From an uncultured Lachnospiraceae bacterium (GTDB lineage Bacteria > Bacillota > Clostridia > Lachnospirales > Lachnospiraceae): a DNA stretch of 64,000 bases. A program made the translations under genes and the position numbers. The first letter of the stretch is position 1, and each line of letters opens with the position of its first letter. This document shows, piece by piece, positions 18,521 to 26,000 of the stretch. Where the stretch lies: NCBI GenBank assembly GCA_946558465.1, contig CAMNTM010000007.1:91041-155040 (forward strand). The letters are read 5' to 3'. Under the pieces are notes generated by a model. The model was not told the origin of the DNA. It made no database searches and was given only the letters and a program-made list of their open reading frames with translations.

Positions 18521-19381
18521 TTAAAAACGTACCCTGGCAAAATCCGGATGCTCTCCGGACCATCCGGCCGGCGGCATCGTGCCGATACGGTACATATCCT
18601 CCCTGCTGATTTCAAATCCAAATACGTCCTGATTCTGCTTCATCCTGTCATAGCTTGACGCCTTCGGAAGCGGAATTACACCTCTTTGAACCGCATAGCG
18701 GATACAAAGCTGAGCCGGAGACACCCCGTATTTCTCAGAAAGCTCGGTAAGAAGCTCATGCTCAAGCACTCTCTTTCTGCCAAGCGGGCTCCATGCCTGG
18801 ACGATAATTCCTCTCTCCTGGCAATAGCTTACAGTCATCTCCTGCGTATGTCCCGGATGGAACTCTATCTGATCCACAGCAGGAACCATTTCACTGTTTT
18901 CAGCCAAAACCTCCAGATGCTGAGGAAGAAAATTGCTTACACCGGCAGCTCTTATCCGCCCTTCCCTGCAAAGCTCCTCCATCACTTTCCAGGTTTCAAG
19001 CACCAGGTGCTTCCAGTCCTTATAGTCATGGTTCGGGCACGGCCAGTGTATCAAATAGAGATCCAGATAATCCGTCTGAAGCTTCTCAAGAGAATTTTCA
19101 AAGGAGCGTCTTGTTCCCTCTTCCCCCAGATCACCGCTCCATACCTTAGAGCTTAAAAACAACTCCTTCCTGTCAATCCCGGACCGGATAACAGCTCTTC
19201 CGATATCCTCCTCATTCTGATAAAATGCCGCCGTATCAAAATAGCGATAGCCGGCGCGAAGTGCCGTCTCAATTCCTTCTGCACCGTTTCCGGCAGCTGC
19301 TTTGTAGGTGCCGAACCCAATACATGGAATTCTTACCCCGTTATTCAGCTTATAACAATCATACATCGACTCCATCTGCAA
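18521..19381 (-). CDS. Aldo/keto reductase
   Basis: About 286 residues, an NADPH-dependent carbonyl reductase barrel. The catalytic tetrad is visible as D49, Y54 (FDTAAFYQNE), K79 (LSSKVW) and H112 (LIHWPCPN). Specific segments such as LNNGVRIPCIGFGTYKAA place it with the 2,5-diketo-gluconate reductase-like group, whose substrates vary. The start may be TTG at 19381, six bases after AAGGAGG, or ATG at 19375. It is the first gene behind the threonine T-box, which is surprising for a reductase; substrate linked to threonine metabolism is only a guess. Confidence 0.93.
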   Translation of the reverse strand: MQMESMYDCYKLNNGVRIPCIGFGTYKAAAGNGAEGIETALRAGYRYFDTAAFYQNEEDIGRAVIRSGIDRKELFLSSKVWSGDLGEEGTRRSFENSLEKLQTDYLDLYLIHWPCPNHDYKDWKHLVLETWKVMEELCREGRIRAAGVSNFLPQHLEVLAENSEMVPAVDQIEFHPGHTQEMTVSYCQERGIIVQAWSPLGRKRVLEHELLTELSEKYGVSPAQLCIRYAVQRGVIPLPKASSYDRMKQNQDVFGFEISREDMYRIGTMPPAGWSGEHPDFARVRF

Positions 19382-19453
19382 TCACATCCTCCTTATGTAT
19401 TTCTTGTATTTTGTAATATCTGGAACTAAAATTAGTTTTATCCCCTTACAGCT

Positions 19454-19705
19454 AAAAAGTCCCTCACAGCAAAATCCACATTGCTGCAAGGGACGAGTCT
19501 TTCTTACTCGCGGTTCCACCCCGCTTGATCCGGCAGACTGCCGGAACCACTTCATTTATGATGATAACGGAATCACCGGACTGCTTTACAGCCGCTCAGA
19601 GGTAGTTTTCAGAAGGTTCCGTAAATAAGAAGCTTTCAGCCCGCGGCTTCTTTTCTCTTTCATTCCTTTCCCAGCCTACTCGTCTCGTCAATGCGTTCTC
19701 AATAT
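19454..19705 (-). promoter_or_regulatory. T-box leader, threonine-specific
   Basis: On the minus strand the conserved T-box GGGTGGAACCGCG is at 19509-19521, ahead of a terminator hairpin (GTCCCTTGCAGCAA pairing with TTGCTGTGAGGGAC) and a T-run at 19454-19458. Stem I contains the AGTA motif and, opposite, GAAA-ACT-ACCTCTGAG; ACT at 19604-19606 is the likely specifier (Thr), since the cysteine T-box at 56292 has the same layout with TGC in that place. Uncharged tRNA-Thr should favour antitermination and transcription of the reductase, thioesterase and thrS genes. Confidence 0.93.
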
Positions 19706-19711
19706 GTTACC

Positions 19712-19740
19712 ATTATAGGCACCGGCCGGCAGTTTGTCAA
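19712..19740 (-). promoter_or_regulatory. Promoter of the threonine T-box operon
   Basis: A fully consensus promoter: TTGACA (19735-19740), 17-base spacer, TATAAT (19712-19717). Confidence 0.93.
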
Positions 19741-19741
19741 G

Positions 19742-19801
19742 TTGGGGACGGGGTAAAATGAGAAATACCCCGGGGTATTTCTCATTTTACCCCGTCCCCA
19801 A
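19742..19801. repeat. 60-bp perfect palindrome, GGGGAC family, copy 2
   Basis: Two 30-bp arms with no loop (19742-19771 and 19772-19801), beginning TTGGGGACGGGGTA. Each arm can itself form a small hairpin through GGGGTA and TACCCC. The palindrome begins two bases from the T-box operon -35 box and ends immediately at the ydcF stop codon, so it fills the whole gap. It may terminate ydcF transcription; its sequence relation to copies at 33250 and 51887 marks it as a dispersed element. Confidence 0.93.
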
Positions 19802-20485
19802 TTAAACCAGCATTTTTATCAATGCGAAAATTTCCCGCACCATATAATTCAAGAAACACACCGGATGGCATCCCGCCGGCAGCGCTTTCAGATTTCGATA
19901 TCCCAGCTTTCTCGCATAGCAGCATGCACGATACATATGATAATTATTTGTCACAATGCCGACCGGAGCGCCCATATCCCGGATATATTCTGCAGAATAT
20001 CTTAGATTTTCTTCTGTCGTCCTTGATCTGTCCTCCTTAATAATCCGCCTCTTTTCGATTCCCCGGCTTCTCAGATACTGCTCCATAGCAAGCGCCTCTG
20101 TAATATCCTCGCCTCTGCCCCGGCCGCCGGAAACTATAGCTACAGTTTCAGGATTATCCTCCAGATACTTTCTCGCACGCTCGACTCTGCGGTAAAGAGA
20201 GCCTGTAAGCTCCTTCCCCCGAACCTGTGCTCCCAGTACCACCAGATACGGAATATTCCGATCTGACGACGGAATCATTCCTATAACAATTCTAAGCGCC
20301 GCCAGAGAAAATACTGCTGCGCCTCCCCAAAATACCGGCGCTGCCGTCTGAAGATTAAATCTCCCCAGAAATAAAAAGGTACACCCTGCGAAGATCCAGA
20401 AACGTGAAAATGTTGTATTCCATCTTTTCAGTACCATGCACAAAACCAGATAGTAACCCAGACAGAAAATACCTAAAAGCTGCAT
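19802..20485 (-). CDS. YdcF/SanA/ElyC-family (DUF218) membrane protein
   Basis: About 227 residues. Two or three N-terminal hydrophobic helices (to about residue 80) are followed by a DUF218 domain with [35 protein letters not shown] and [11 protein letters not shown] segments characteristic of the family. E. coli relatives affect envelope integrity and lipid-II carrier use; enzymatic activity is unproven. The ATG at 20485 shares its A with the TAA of the upstream SEC-C gene (TAATG), suggesting translational coupling; a GTG at 20500 is a weaker option. Confidence 0.88.
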   Translation of the reverse strand: MQLLGIFCLGYYLVLCMVLKRWNTTFSRFWIFAGCTFLFLGRFNLQTAAPVFWGGAAVFSLAALRIVIGMIPSSDRNIPYLVVLGAQVRGKELTGSLYRRVERARKYLEDNPETVAIVSGGRGRGEDITEALAMEQYLRSRGIEKRRIIKEDRSRTTEENLRYSAEYIRDMGAPVGIVTNNYHMYRACCYARKLGYRNLKALPAGCHPVCFLNYMVREIFALIKMLV

Positions 20486-20991
20486 TATCTGCCGCAGCAC
20501 TTTTTATACTTTTTCCCGGAACCGCACGGACACGGGTCATTACGCCCGATCTTCTTCCCTTTGCGGATGGTAGTCGATTCCTTCTGCTCCTTATAAAGTC
20601 TCTTGCGCTCCTCCTGGGAATAGACAGCCTCCCACTGCGGAAGCTCATACAGCCAGTCCGCCTTTGCTGCCACCATATTTTTGTACAGCTTTTCCTTATC
20701 AAAGGCAAGACTTACCTCTGTATTCTCATCCATTGTCTCAATCGGGTTTGCCTCCTTCAGGCTGTCATTAATGCCGTCTAAAAAGCCCGCCATCGTAAGA
20801 ACCTCCTGCCCGTATTTTTCGGCAAGCTCCTTAACAGTACCCTTCACCTCTTCATCTGGATTTGTAAGCAGCTGCTCATAAATCCCCTTTTCAATCTCAA
20901 AATAACTGTTCCAGAATCTCTGAAGCTGTCCGCGGTCTGCGCTTTCATCGTAGGCCATATCTCTCCACTGCTCTAATAATGTACGACTCAT
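20485..20991 (-). CDS. SEC-C motif protein
   Basis: About 168 residues. The last 20 residues hold the SEC-C zinc motif [15 protein letters not shown], as at the end of SecA, joined to a mostly helical acidic domain not otherwise recognised. The start is chosen at the ATG at 20991 because AAAGGAG lies 9 bases before it; an in-frame ATG at 21015 has AGGAAA too close. It overlaps ydcF by one base. Stand-alone SEC-C proteins may contact ribosomes or act as adaptors; function unproven. Confidence 0.88.
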   Translation of the reverse strand: MSRTLLEQWRDMAYDESADRGQLQRFWNSYFEIEKGIYEQLLTNPDEEVKGTVKELAEKYGQEVLTMAGFLDGINDSLKEANPIETMDENTEVSLAFDKEKLYKNMVAAKADWLYELPQWEAVYSQEERKRLYKEQKESTTIRKGKKIGRNDPCPCGSGKKYKKCCGR

Positions 20992-21143
20992 ATTATCATA
21001 CTCCTTTGTACTCATTTTCCTGCCGCTGCATCCTATTACATAAGCCTCTGTTCATGACATCATCACATGCAAAAATCAAACAGCGGTATGCATGCTATAT
21101 TATAAAACACTTTCCCTCATTTTCAAAGTATTATTTTGAAGGT

Positions 21144-21172
21144 TTGCTTTTTTTCTCTAATCTGTATATAAT
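21144..21172 (+). promoter_or_regulatory. Promoter of the two-helix small protein
   Basis: TTGCTT (21144-21149), 17-base spacer and TATAAT (21167-21172). Confidence 0.7.
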
Positions 21173-21200
21173 AGTACCAGAAGAAAGGCGGTGTCATTTT

Positions 21201-21452
21201 ATGAAACTTAAGCGGCTCTTGGCTCTCATCGGTGCGGTTCTTTTATTCGGCATGTACGCCTGCACCTTAATTTTTGCACTTACGGACCACTCTGCAGCGA
21301 AAGGCCTTCTAAAGGCTTCCATTGCATGTACCATCATACTTCCGGTACTTTTGTATGCCTATACGCTGGTATATCAGATTGACAGAAAATCCTCTGGCAG
21401 TGCAGACCAGCACAGAGGCAGCAAGACGGATACAGAAAAGACAGATTCCTGA
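21201..21452 (+). CDS. Small two-helix membrane protein, unknown function
   Basis: 83 residues beginning MKLKRLLALIGAVLLFGMY. Two hydrophobic helices (about 5-27 and 38-58) are joined by a short loop, followed by a hydrophilic, Ser/Asp/Lys-rich tail. The open frame extends upstream, but the ATG at 21201 has an AAAGGCGGTG ribosome binding site and a good promoter in front, and a terminator overlaps its end. It is one of four plus-strand genes here. I do not recognise the family. Confidence 0.8.
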   Translation: MKLKRLLALIGAVLLFGMYACTLIFALTDHSAAKGLLKASIACTIILPVLLYAYTLVYQIDRKSSGSADQHRGSKTDTEKTDS

Positions 21453-21479
21453 TTTGTGAAATATCGGAATCTGTCTTTT
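21436..21479 (+). terminator. Terminator of the two-helix protein gene
   Basis: A 14-bp perfect stem AAAAGACAGATTCC/GGAATCTGTCTTTT (21436-21449 and 21466-21479) ends in a T-run; the left arm overlaps the last codons. It may also serve the minus strand, as the A-rich left flank gives a U-run there. Confidence 0.9.
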
Positions 21480-21490
21480 TATTTATCTAT

Positions 21491-21652
21491 CTATACATAC
21501 AAATCCGCCAGCATCCACATCCGATTTACAGGCAGTATCTTTTTCTGACCCTTGCGCTGCTTTTCTTCCTTTTCCTTTATTTTTTTTCTCTTCGTAAGGT
21601 ATTCTTCCATTGATATTACTTCCGGGGAATCCGCTCTTTTATTCTGCTGCAT
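21491..21652 (-). CDS. Small basic protein, unknown function
   Basis: 53 residues, starting MQQNKRADSPEVISMEEYL, with a lysine/glutamate-rich helix in the middle and a short hydrophobic end. GGAGG lies 7 bases before the ATG at 21652, which is why I prefer it to a longer in-frame version reaching 21739. No family recognised. It lies downstream of the coiled-coil small protein, with its own -10-like TATAAT at 21725-21730. Confidence 0.6.
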   Translation of the reverse strand: MQQNKRADSPEVISMEEYLTKRKKIKEKEEKQRKGQKKILPVNRMWMLADLYV

Positions 21653-21724
21653 CCTATTACCTCCATTCTGCCGTAAGCCTTTCTCATATATAGAATATGC
21701 CGAAGGCCTTACTCCCGCCTTACT

Positions 21725-21791
21725 ATTATATTGGCACAAGATACATTTTATGCCTGTTTTTTACTTCCTCTACATTGTATGCATAAAATGT
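21725..21791 (-). promoter_or_regulatory. Candidate promoter with inverted repeat
   Basis: TATAAT (21725-21730, minus strand) lacks a recognisable -35 box. At the -35 position lies one arm of a perfect 11-bp inverted repeat, ACATTTTATGC (21743-21753) and GCATAAAATGT (21781-21791), which may bind a regulator. Confidence 0.4.
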
Positions 21792-21844
21792 GTCCGCGGT
21801 ATGGCAGAATTCTAAAAATTCGGTAATGGTTTTCTTAATCAGTT

Positions 21845-22075
21845 TTAAGAATTTATATCACTCTCCTTCTCATAGTAATCTCTCACTTTTCTTACTGCAC
21901 GAATTTCATGAGAAAGCTCTTCAATTCTGTCCTTCATCCTCTTCTCATTTTCTGCAGATAACCCTCCGCTGTTTGTGCTGGCTACCTTAATCAGCATCGC
22001 ATTTTGAAGCTGCTGACGCTCATTTTGAAGCCGGCCTGCCTCACCTGTAAAGTTTGTTCCCACTTGCACTGACAT
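21845..22075 (-). CDS. Small coiled-coil protein, unknown function
   Basis: 76 residues beginning MSVQVGTNFTGEAGRLQNER. Predicted by eye as two helices (about 10-35 and 43-70) rich in Glu, Arg and Lys with heptad-like hydrophobics, separated by a Ser/Gly turn. AAAGGAG lies upstream; the ATG at 22075 is better spaced than the one at 22084, which is only two bases from the site. It follows the histidine kinase gene and has a promoter with repeated ACAGT motifs (22123-22195) suited to the neighbouring LytTR regulator. Family not recognised. Confidence 0.65.
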   Translation of the reverse strand: MSVQVGTNFTGEAGRLQNERQQLQNAMLIKVASTNSGGLSAENEKRMKDRIEELSHEIRAVRKVRDYYEKESDINS

Positions 22076-22122
22076 TTTTTTCATATCTCCTTTCCAGATA
22101 ATAATGTTTAAATAATTCTTAT

Positions 22123-22195
22123 ATTATATCGGAAAGGACTGTACACCATATAGCCTGTATACGTAAAGGGAATGTTTTCTTCGTAAACTGTACAC
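22123..22195 (-). promoter_or_regulatory. Candidate LytTR-regulated promoter
   Basis: Minus strand: TATAAT at 22123-22128 without a proper -35 box. Upstream lie GTGTACAGT (22138-22146), GTATACAGG (22154-22162) and GTGTACAGT (22187-22195). LytTR/AgrA proteins bind direct repeats containing ACAGTT, so these may be activator sites. Confidence 0.5.
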
Positions 22196-22198
22196 AAC

Positions 22199-23500
22199 CT
22201 ATTCTCGGGCAGCTTTTTGGTCAAGACACAGCAGCACGCTGATACGGAAAATCCCATTTTCTAATTCAGTCTCTACCAGTCCCTGATACTTTTCTGCAGT
22301 ATTTCTAATATTGCCAAGTCCTGTTCCCTCCTTGATCTCTCCGTCCGGCGGGGAATCGACTGTATTCTCTCCTTCAATCAGAAGAAACCGCGTTCTGATT
22401 TTTGTCCATATATTCAATGTCTGACCTGTCTTTCCTGACTTCCTGCAGGCGCAGACTGCATTATCCATGATATTGGAAAATATCACACATAAATCCATAT
22501 CATCTACACAAAAATCTTCTGGAATCTGTACGCTGCACGCGGTCTCTATTCCGCACTGCTCTGCATATCCAAGCTTTTCCTTTAATAGAATATCAAGCAC
22601 AGCATTACCTGTAGATACAAAAATATCTAAGCTCTCTTTATCCGTGTGAAGATTTTCAGCGTAGGCTTCTGCTTCCTTAAACCGTTCTTCTTTTAAAAGA
22701 CCAGACAATATCAACAAATGATTATCAATATCATGCAGAAAAGAAGCATATCTGTCATTTCTCTTTCTCGCCTCTTCAATATAGTTTTTTTGTACCGCCA
22801 TCTGTTCCGAAAGCAGCGCCGCTTCCTTCTCCTTCTCCGTCAGAGCAATCATTTTACAGAAGATTTCCAGAATAAGAAAGAAAATAGAAGCTGACAGGAA
22901 CATACAAAACAACACTGCAAAGCTCATTTCTATTCCGAAGGAAGCCAGATATTTTTCAAAAGCGGAGCTGTCCAGCCTCAGGCTGCAGCGGACAATCAGT
23001 ATAAAACAAATACACGGAAGTAATAAAATATACAGGTAAGGCGAAACAAGCCGATTCCATGCAGCAGAGTACCTTCTCCGAATCAATTGCAGTATAAGAA
23101 AGAAAATCAGAGCAGATAACGCCGAAGCTAAAATCTGCACAATAGTTCCATAATAATCCAGCTTTAAATTTGTAGAAATCAGTGACAGCAGAACTGCAGA
23201 TTCCCCCTCAACGATCGTATAAGCTGTAAAAAGAACTGCCACAGGCGCCGTCATGTCCTTCCAATGAATTTTAAGAAATACCCTGGCAAACACGATAAAT
23301 AGTAAAATCATAAATATAAACATACCGGAAAGCTGATATCGGACAGCTGCTGCCGTCAGAATACCGCCTGTCGTAAGCCACATAAAAAAATATCTTCTTT
23401 CACGAATTTTCACAGCAGAACACAAAAAATCCAGCTCCAGATAACACATGACCTCATTTACAACCAACCACCATACATAAACCCAGAGCGGCTCCCTCAT
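22199..23500 (-). CDS. AgrC-like sensor histidine kinase (GHKL)
   Basis: 433 residues. The first 215 or so contain about six hydrophobic helices, as in AgrC-type receptors. The kinase part begins with FLHDIDNHLLILSGL, which holds the phospho-acceptor His; the ATPase domain has NIMDNAVCAC (N box) and EGTGLGNIRNTAEKY (G box). It is probably a sensor for a peptide or membrane signal. Its ATG overlaps the stop of the LytTR regulator by 4 bases, showing that the two form a pair. No AgrB/AgrD processing genes are visible. Confidence 0.92.
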   Translation of the reverse strand: MREPLWVYVWWLVVNEVMCYLELDFLCSAVKIRERRYFFMWLTTGGILTAAAVRYQLSGMFIFMILLFIVFARVFLKIHWKDMTAPVAVLFTAYTIVEGESAVLLSLISTNLKLDYYGTIVQILASALSALIFFLILQLIRRRYSAAWNRLVSPYLYILLLPCICFILIVRCSLRLDSSAFEKYLASFGIEMSFAVLFCMFLSASIFFLILEIFCKMIALTEKEKEAALLSEQMAVQKNYIEEARKRNDRYASFLHDIDNHLLILSGLLKEERFKEAEAYAENLHTDKESLDIFVSTGNAVLDILLKEKLGYAEQCGIETACSVQIPEDFCVDDMDLCVIFSNIMDNAVCACRKSGKTGQTLNIWTKIRTRFLLIEGENTVDSPPDGEIKEGTGLGNIRNTAEKYQGLVETELENGIFRISVLLCLDQKAARE

Positions 23501-24234
23501 GATATCACTCCTTCCCTGCAGGATTTCAAAAGTCTTTTCATAAATTCTTTCCTCTTCCGCCGCGAAATCATCACCTTTTCTCCTCCTTCCATCACAGCCG
23601 CCCCTTCCTCCTTATCCGTCACGAAGTCCATATTGATAAGGTAGCTTCTGTGACACCGGAAAAAGTTATCATCAAGTTCCTTTTGCAGAGCATCTAACGT
23701 ACCTGAGATTTGAATGGTCTCTTTTCTGGTATGTATCAATACCTGATGGTCAAACACTTCACAATACACAATATCACAAACCCGTACTCTGGAAGCAGTA
23801 CCGCCGGATGTAAGAAGAACTGATCTGTCAGAGCCTCTCTTTCCATATCTGTCGTTTTTTTCACATTCCGCACGCTTTACCGCCTTGTGAAGCGCCGAAA
23901 ACAGCTTTTTTACATCCACAGGCTTTAAAATATAATGAACTGCCTCCACATCAAATGCCCGGAACACATACTCTCTGTATGATGTAATAAACATAATCTG
24001 ACTCTGCTTCCCTTCTCTTCGCAGTTCCTCTGCAATTTTTATCCCGTTCTGACCTGGAAGCTTAATATCCATCAGGAGAATATCCGGCATTATATCAGAA
24101 GCCAAAAGCTCCTCTCCGCTAAAATATACCGTGACATCACCCACAATTCGTCTCTCTTTTAAGTACTCTATTACCTGCTTCTTCAAAATATCAGCAAAAT
24201 AAATCTCATCCTCACAAATGACAATTCTCAGCAT
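23497..24234 (-). CDS. LytTR-type response regulator (AgrA-like)
   Basis: About 245 residues. A receiver (1-125) has acidic residues in CEDE, phospho-acceptor D56 in LLMDIKLPGQNG and a conserved Lys in ILKPVDVKKL. The C-terminal LytTR DNA-binding domain (about 145-240) includes VRVCDIVYCEVFDHQVLIHT and FFRCHRSYLINMDFV. The start at 24234 has AAGGGAG upstream; the open frame continues 60 bases further without a site. Paired with the GHKL kinase. Candidate target repeats lie before the small coiled-coil gene. Confidence 0.94.
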   Translation of the reverse strand: MLRIVICEDEIYFADILKKQVIEYLKERRIVGDVTVYFSGEELLASDIMPDILLMDIKLPGQNGIKIAEELRREGKQSQIMFITSYREYVFRAFDVEAVHYILKPVDVKKLFSALHKAVKRAECEKNDRYGKRGSDRSVLLTSGGTASRVRVCDIVYCEVFDHQVLIHTRKETIQISGTLDALQKELDDNFFRCHRSYLINMDFVTDKEEGAAVMEGGEKVMISRRKRKEFMKRLLKSCREGVIS

Positions 24235-24269
24235 AACATACTCCCTTTCCACTAATGAACCTTTTATAC

Positions 24270-24480
24270 TGGTAAATATAACATCCTGACACATCCTGTG
24301 TTCTCCTCATTCGTAAACGGCTGCTTTCCCTTCGCAGGCGGACGGACATCGGGGAAATAAAGAATATACTTTGACACATTCTCGCGCCGAGCGCAGGCGC
24401 CTGCGGCTTGATTCTTCTTCGCGCGAGCGTGCATCCCCCGGAGGGTTTTCATGGTATAGGGAACGAAGGTTCCCATATCA
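24270..24480. other. GC-rich palindrome-bearing intergenic stretch with unused-looking 70-codon frame
   Basis: This 200-base block is more GC-rich than its surroundings. It contains CGCAGGCGCCTGCG, a perfect 14-bp palindrome, flanked by CTCGCGC and GCGCGAG arms, and near the right end a GGGAAC/GTTCCC hairpin. On the minus strand a frame of 70 codons (24264-24476) runs through it into the regulator's 5' end, with MHARAKKNQAAGACARRENV in the middle; no good ribosome binding site precedes it. I treat it as a probable structured or repeated element, not a gene. Confidence 0.4.
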
Positions 24481-24481
24481 T

Positions 24482-24523
24482 AAAAAAAGAGCTGGAAAAC
24501 TTCCTGTGAAATTCACAAGCTCT
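24482..24523 (-). terminator. Terminator after purA
   Basis: Minus-strand AGAGCT...AGCTCT outer stem enclosing two small hairpins (TGTGAA/TTCACA and GGAA/TTCC), followed by TTTTTTT. A branched terminator. Confidence 0.75.
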
Positions 24524-24559
24524 CATCGTTCTCCGGCTCCTTATACTTTTTATTACATT

Positions 24560-25834
24560 TTAACGATAGATAATATCCTCTCTCCCCGGCCCATTGGAAA
24601 CCATCGTAATCGGATAACCAATCTCTGCCTCTACAAACTCTATATAATTCCGGCAGTTTTCCGGCAGTTCCTCATAGCTTTTGATACCGCGGATATCACT
24701 CCTCCATCCCGGAAGTATCTTAAGCACCGGCTTAGCCCTCTCCAGCAGATAGGTAGGCGGAAAATCCGTCGTCACCTCTCCGTCAATCTCATAACCTACA
24801 CATACCGGAATTTCATCCAGATATCCAAGCACATCCAGCACCGTAAACGCGACATCTGTCGTTCCCTGGAGTCTGCAGCCGTACTTGGAAGCTACACAGT
24901 CAAACCAGCCCATTCTTCTCGGACGCCCGGTAGTTGCCCCGAACTCTCCGCCGTCACCGCCTCTTCTTCTAAGCTCATCCGCCTCTTCTCCAAAAATCTC
25001 ACTGACGAATGCTCCCGCCCCTACTGCGCTGGAATAAGCCTTGCACACGGTAATAACTTTCTGAATCTCATAAGCAGGTATTCCCGCTCCGACAGCACCG
25101 TATCCCGCCAGCGTAGAGGATGAGGTTACCATCGGATAGATTCCATGATCCGGATCCTTAAGGGAGCCAAGCTGTCCCTCCAAAAGGATATTCTTTCCCT
25201 CTCTCACTGCATTGTGAAGGAACAGTGCCGTATCACATACATAAGGCTCCACCATATCCCGATACTCTGTAAGCTCTTTATATAAATCCTTTGGATCAAT
25301 TAACGGCTTATGATACAGATGCTCAAGCAGGACATTTTTCTGCTCTGCCACACGCGCCGCCTTCTCTTTTAGCAGTGCGTCATCGAACAATTCACTTACC
25401 TGAAAGCCGATCTTTGCAAATTTATCTGAATAAAACGGGGCGATTCCAGACTTTGTAGAACCGAAAGATCTTCCTCCCAGCCGTTCTTCCTCATATGCGT
25501 CAAAATTTTTATGATAGGACATCACAATCTGTGCCCTGTCTGACACGAGAATCTTCGGCATCGGTACATTTCTCTCCACAATCGACTGGATTTCCTTAAA
25601 AAGAACAGGAATATCAAGCGCTACGCCATTGCCGATAATACTGGTTGTATGATTGTAAAACACACCTGACGGCAGTGTATGAAGTGCAAATTTTCCATAG
25701 TTGTTAATGATGGTATGGCCGGCATTCGCTCCTCCCTGGAAACGTACAATAATATCCGCCTCCTGAGCAAGCATATCCGTAATTTTACCTTTTCCTTCAT
25801 CTCCCCAGTTTGCGCCAACTACTGCTCTAACCAT
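24560..25834 (-). CDS. purA: Adenylosuccinate synthetase
   Basis: 424 residues. The GTP-binding start VVGANWGDEGKGKITDML, the FQGGANAGHTI loop with the catalytic His, and GATTGRPRRMGWFD near residue 300 are diagnostic. It joins IMP and aspartate using GTP, the first step from IMP to AMP. The ATG at 25834 is preferred over a GTG six bases earlier because AGGAGG lies 9 bases before it. It has its own promoter and terminator and so is monocistronic. No purine riboswitch is apparent upstream. Confidence 0.98.
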   Translation of the reverse strand: MVRAVVGANWGDEGKGKITDMLAQEADIIVRFQGGANAGHTIINNYGKFALHTLPSGVFYNHTTSIIGNGVALDIPVLFKEIQSIVERNVPMPKILVSDRAQIVMSYHKNFDAYEEERLGGRSFGSTKSGIAPFYSDKFAKIGFQVSELFDDALLKEKAARVAEQKNVLLEHLYHKPLIDPKDLYKELTEYRDMVEPYVCDTALFLHNAVREGKNILLEGQLGSLKDPDHGIYPMVTSSSTLAGYGAVGAGIPAYEIQKVITVCKAYSSAVGAGAFVSEIFGEEADELRRRGGDGGEFGATTGRPRRMGWFDCVASKYGCRLQGTTDVAFTVLDVLGYLDEIPVCVGYEIDGEVTTDFPPTYLLERAKPVLKILPGWRSDIRGIKSYEELPENCRNYIEFVEAEIGYPITMVSNGPGREDIIYR

Positions 25835-25876
25835 ATCCACATTCCTCCTCGCTTTCTGTACAAAACTACCTTATGC

Positions 25877-25906
25877 ATTATACTATATTTTCGACGTATT
25901 GTACAA
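25877..25906 (-). promoter_or_regulatory. Promoter of purA
   Basis: Minus-strand TTGTAC (25901-25906), 18-base spacer, TATAAT (25877-25882). Confidence 0.7.
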
Positions 25907-26000
25907 TGTTTTTTTCATATTTCCTCTGGCAAAGTGACAGCTCAGCCGGCACCGTCTTAAAGACACTCCCTGCGGCACTTGTCTGCTGCTGTAACGGATA

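Noticed and set aside
22199..24294. AgrB/AgrD quorum-sensing operon
   Set aside because: The kinase and regulator are AgrC/AgrA-like, but no membrane peptidase or AgrD-like precursor peptide is encoded nearby.
24371..25123. Plus-strand 250-codon frame
   Set aside because: Antisense to purA and the GC-rich block; no domain seen.
25841..26000. Possible purine riboswitch before purA
   Set aside because: No purine aptamer core was found in the leader and the gap is short.
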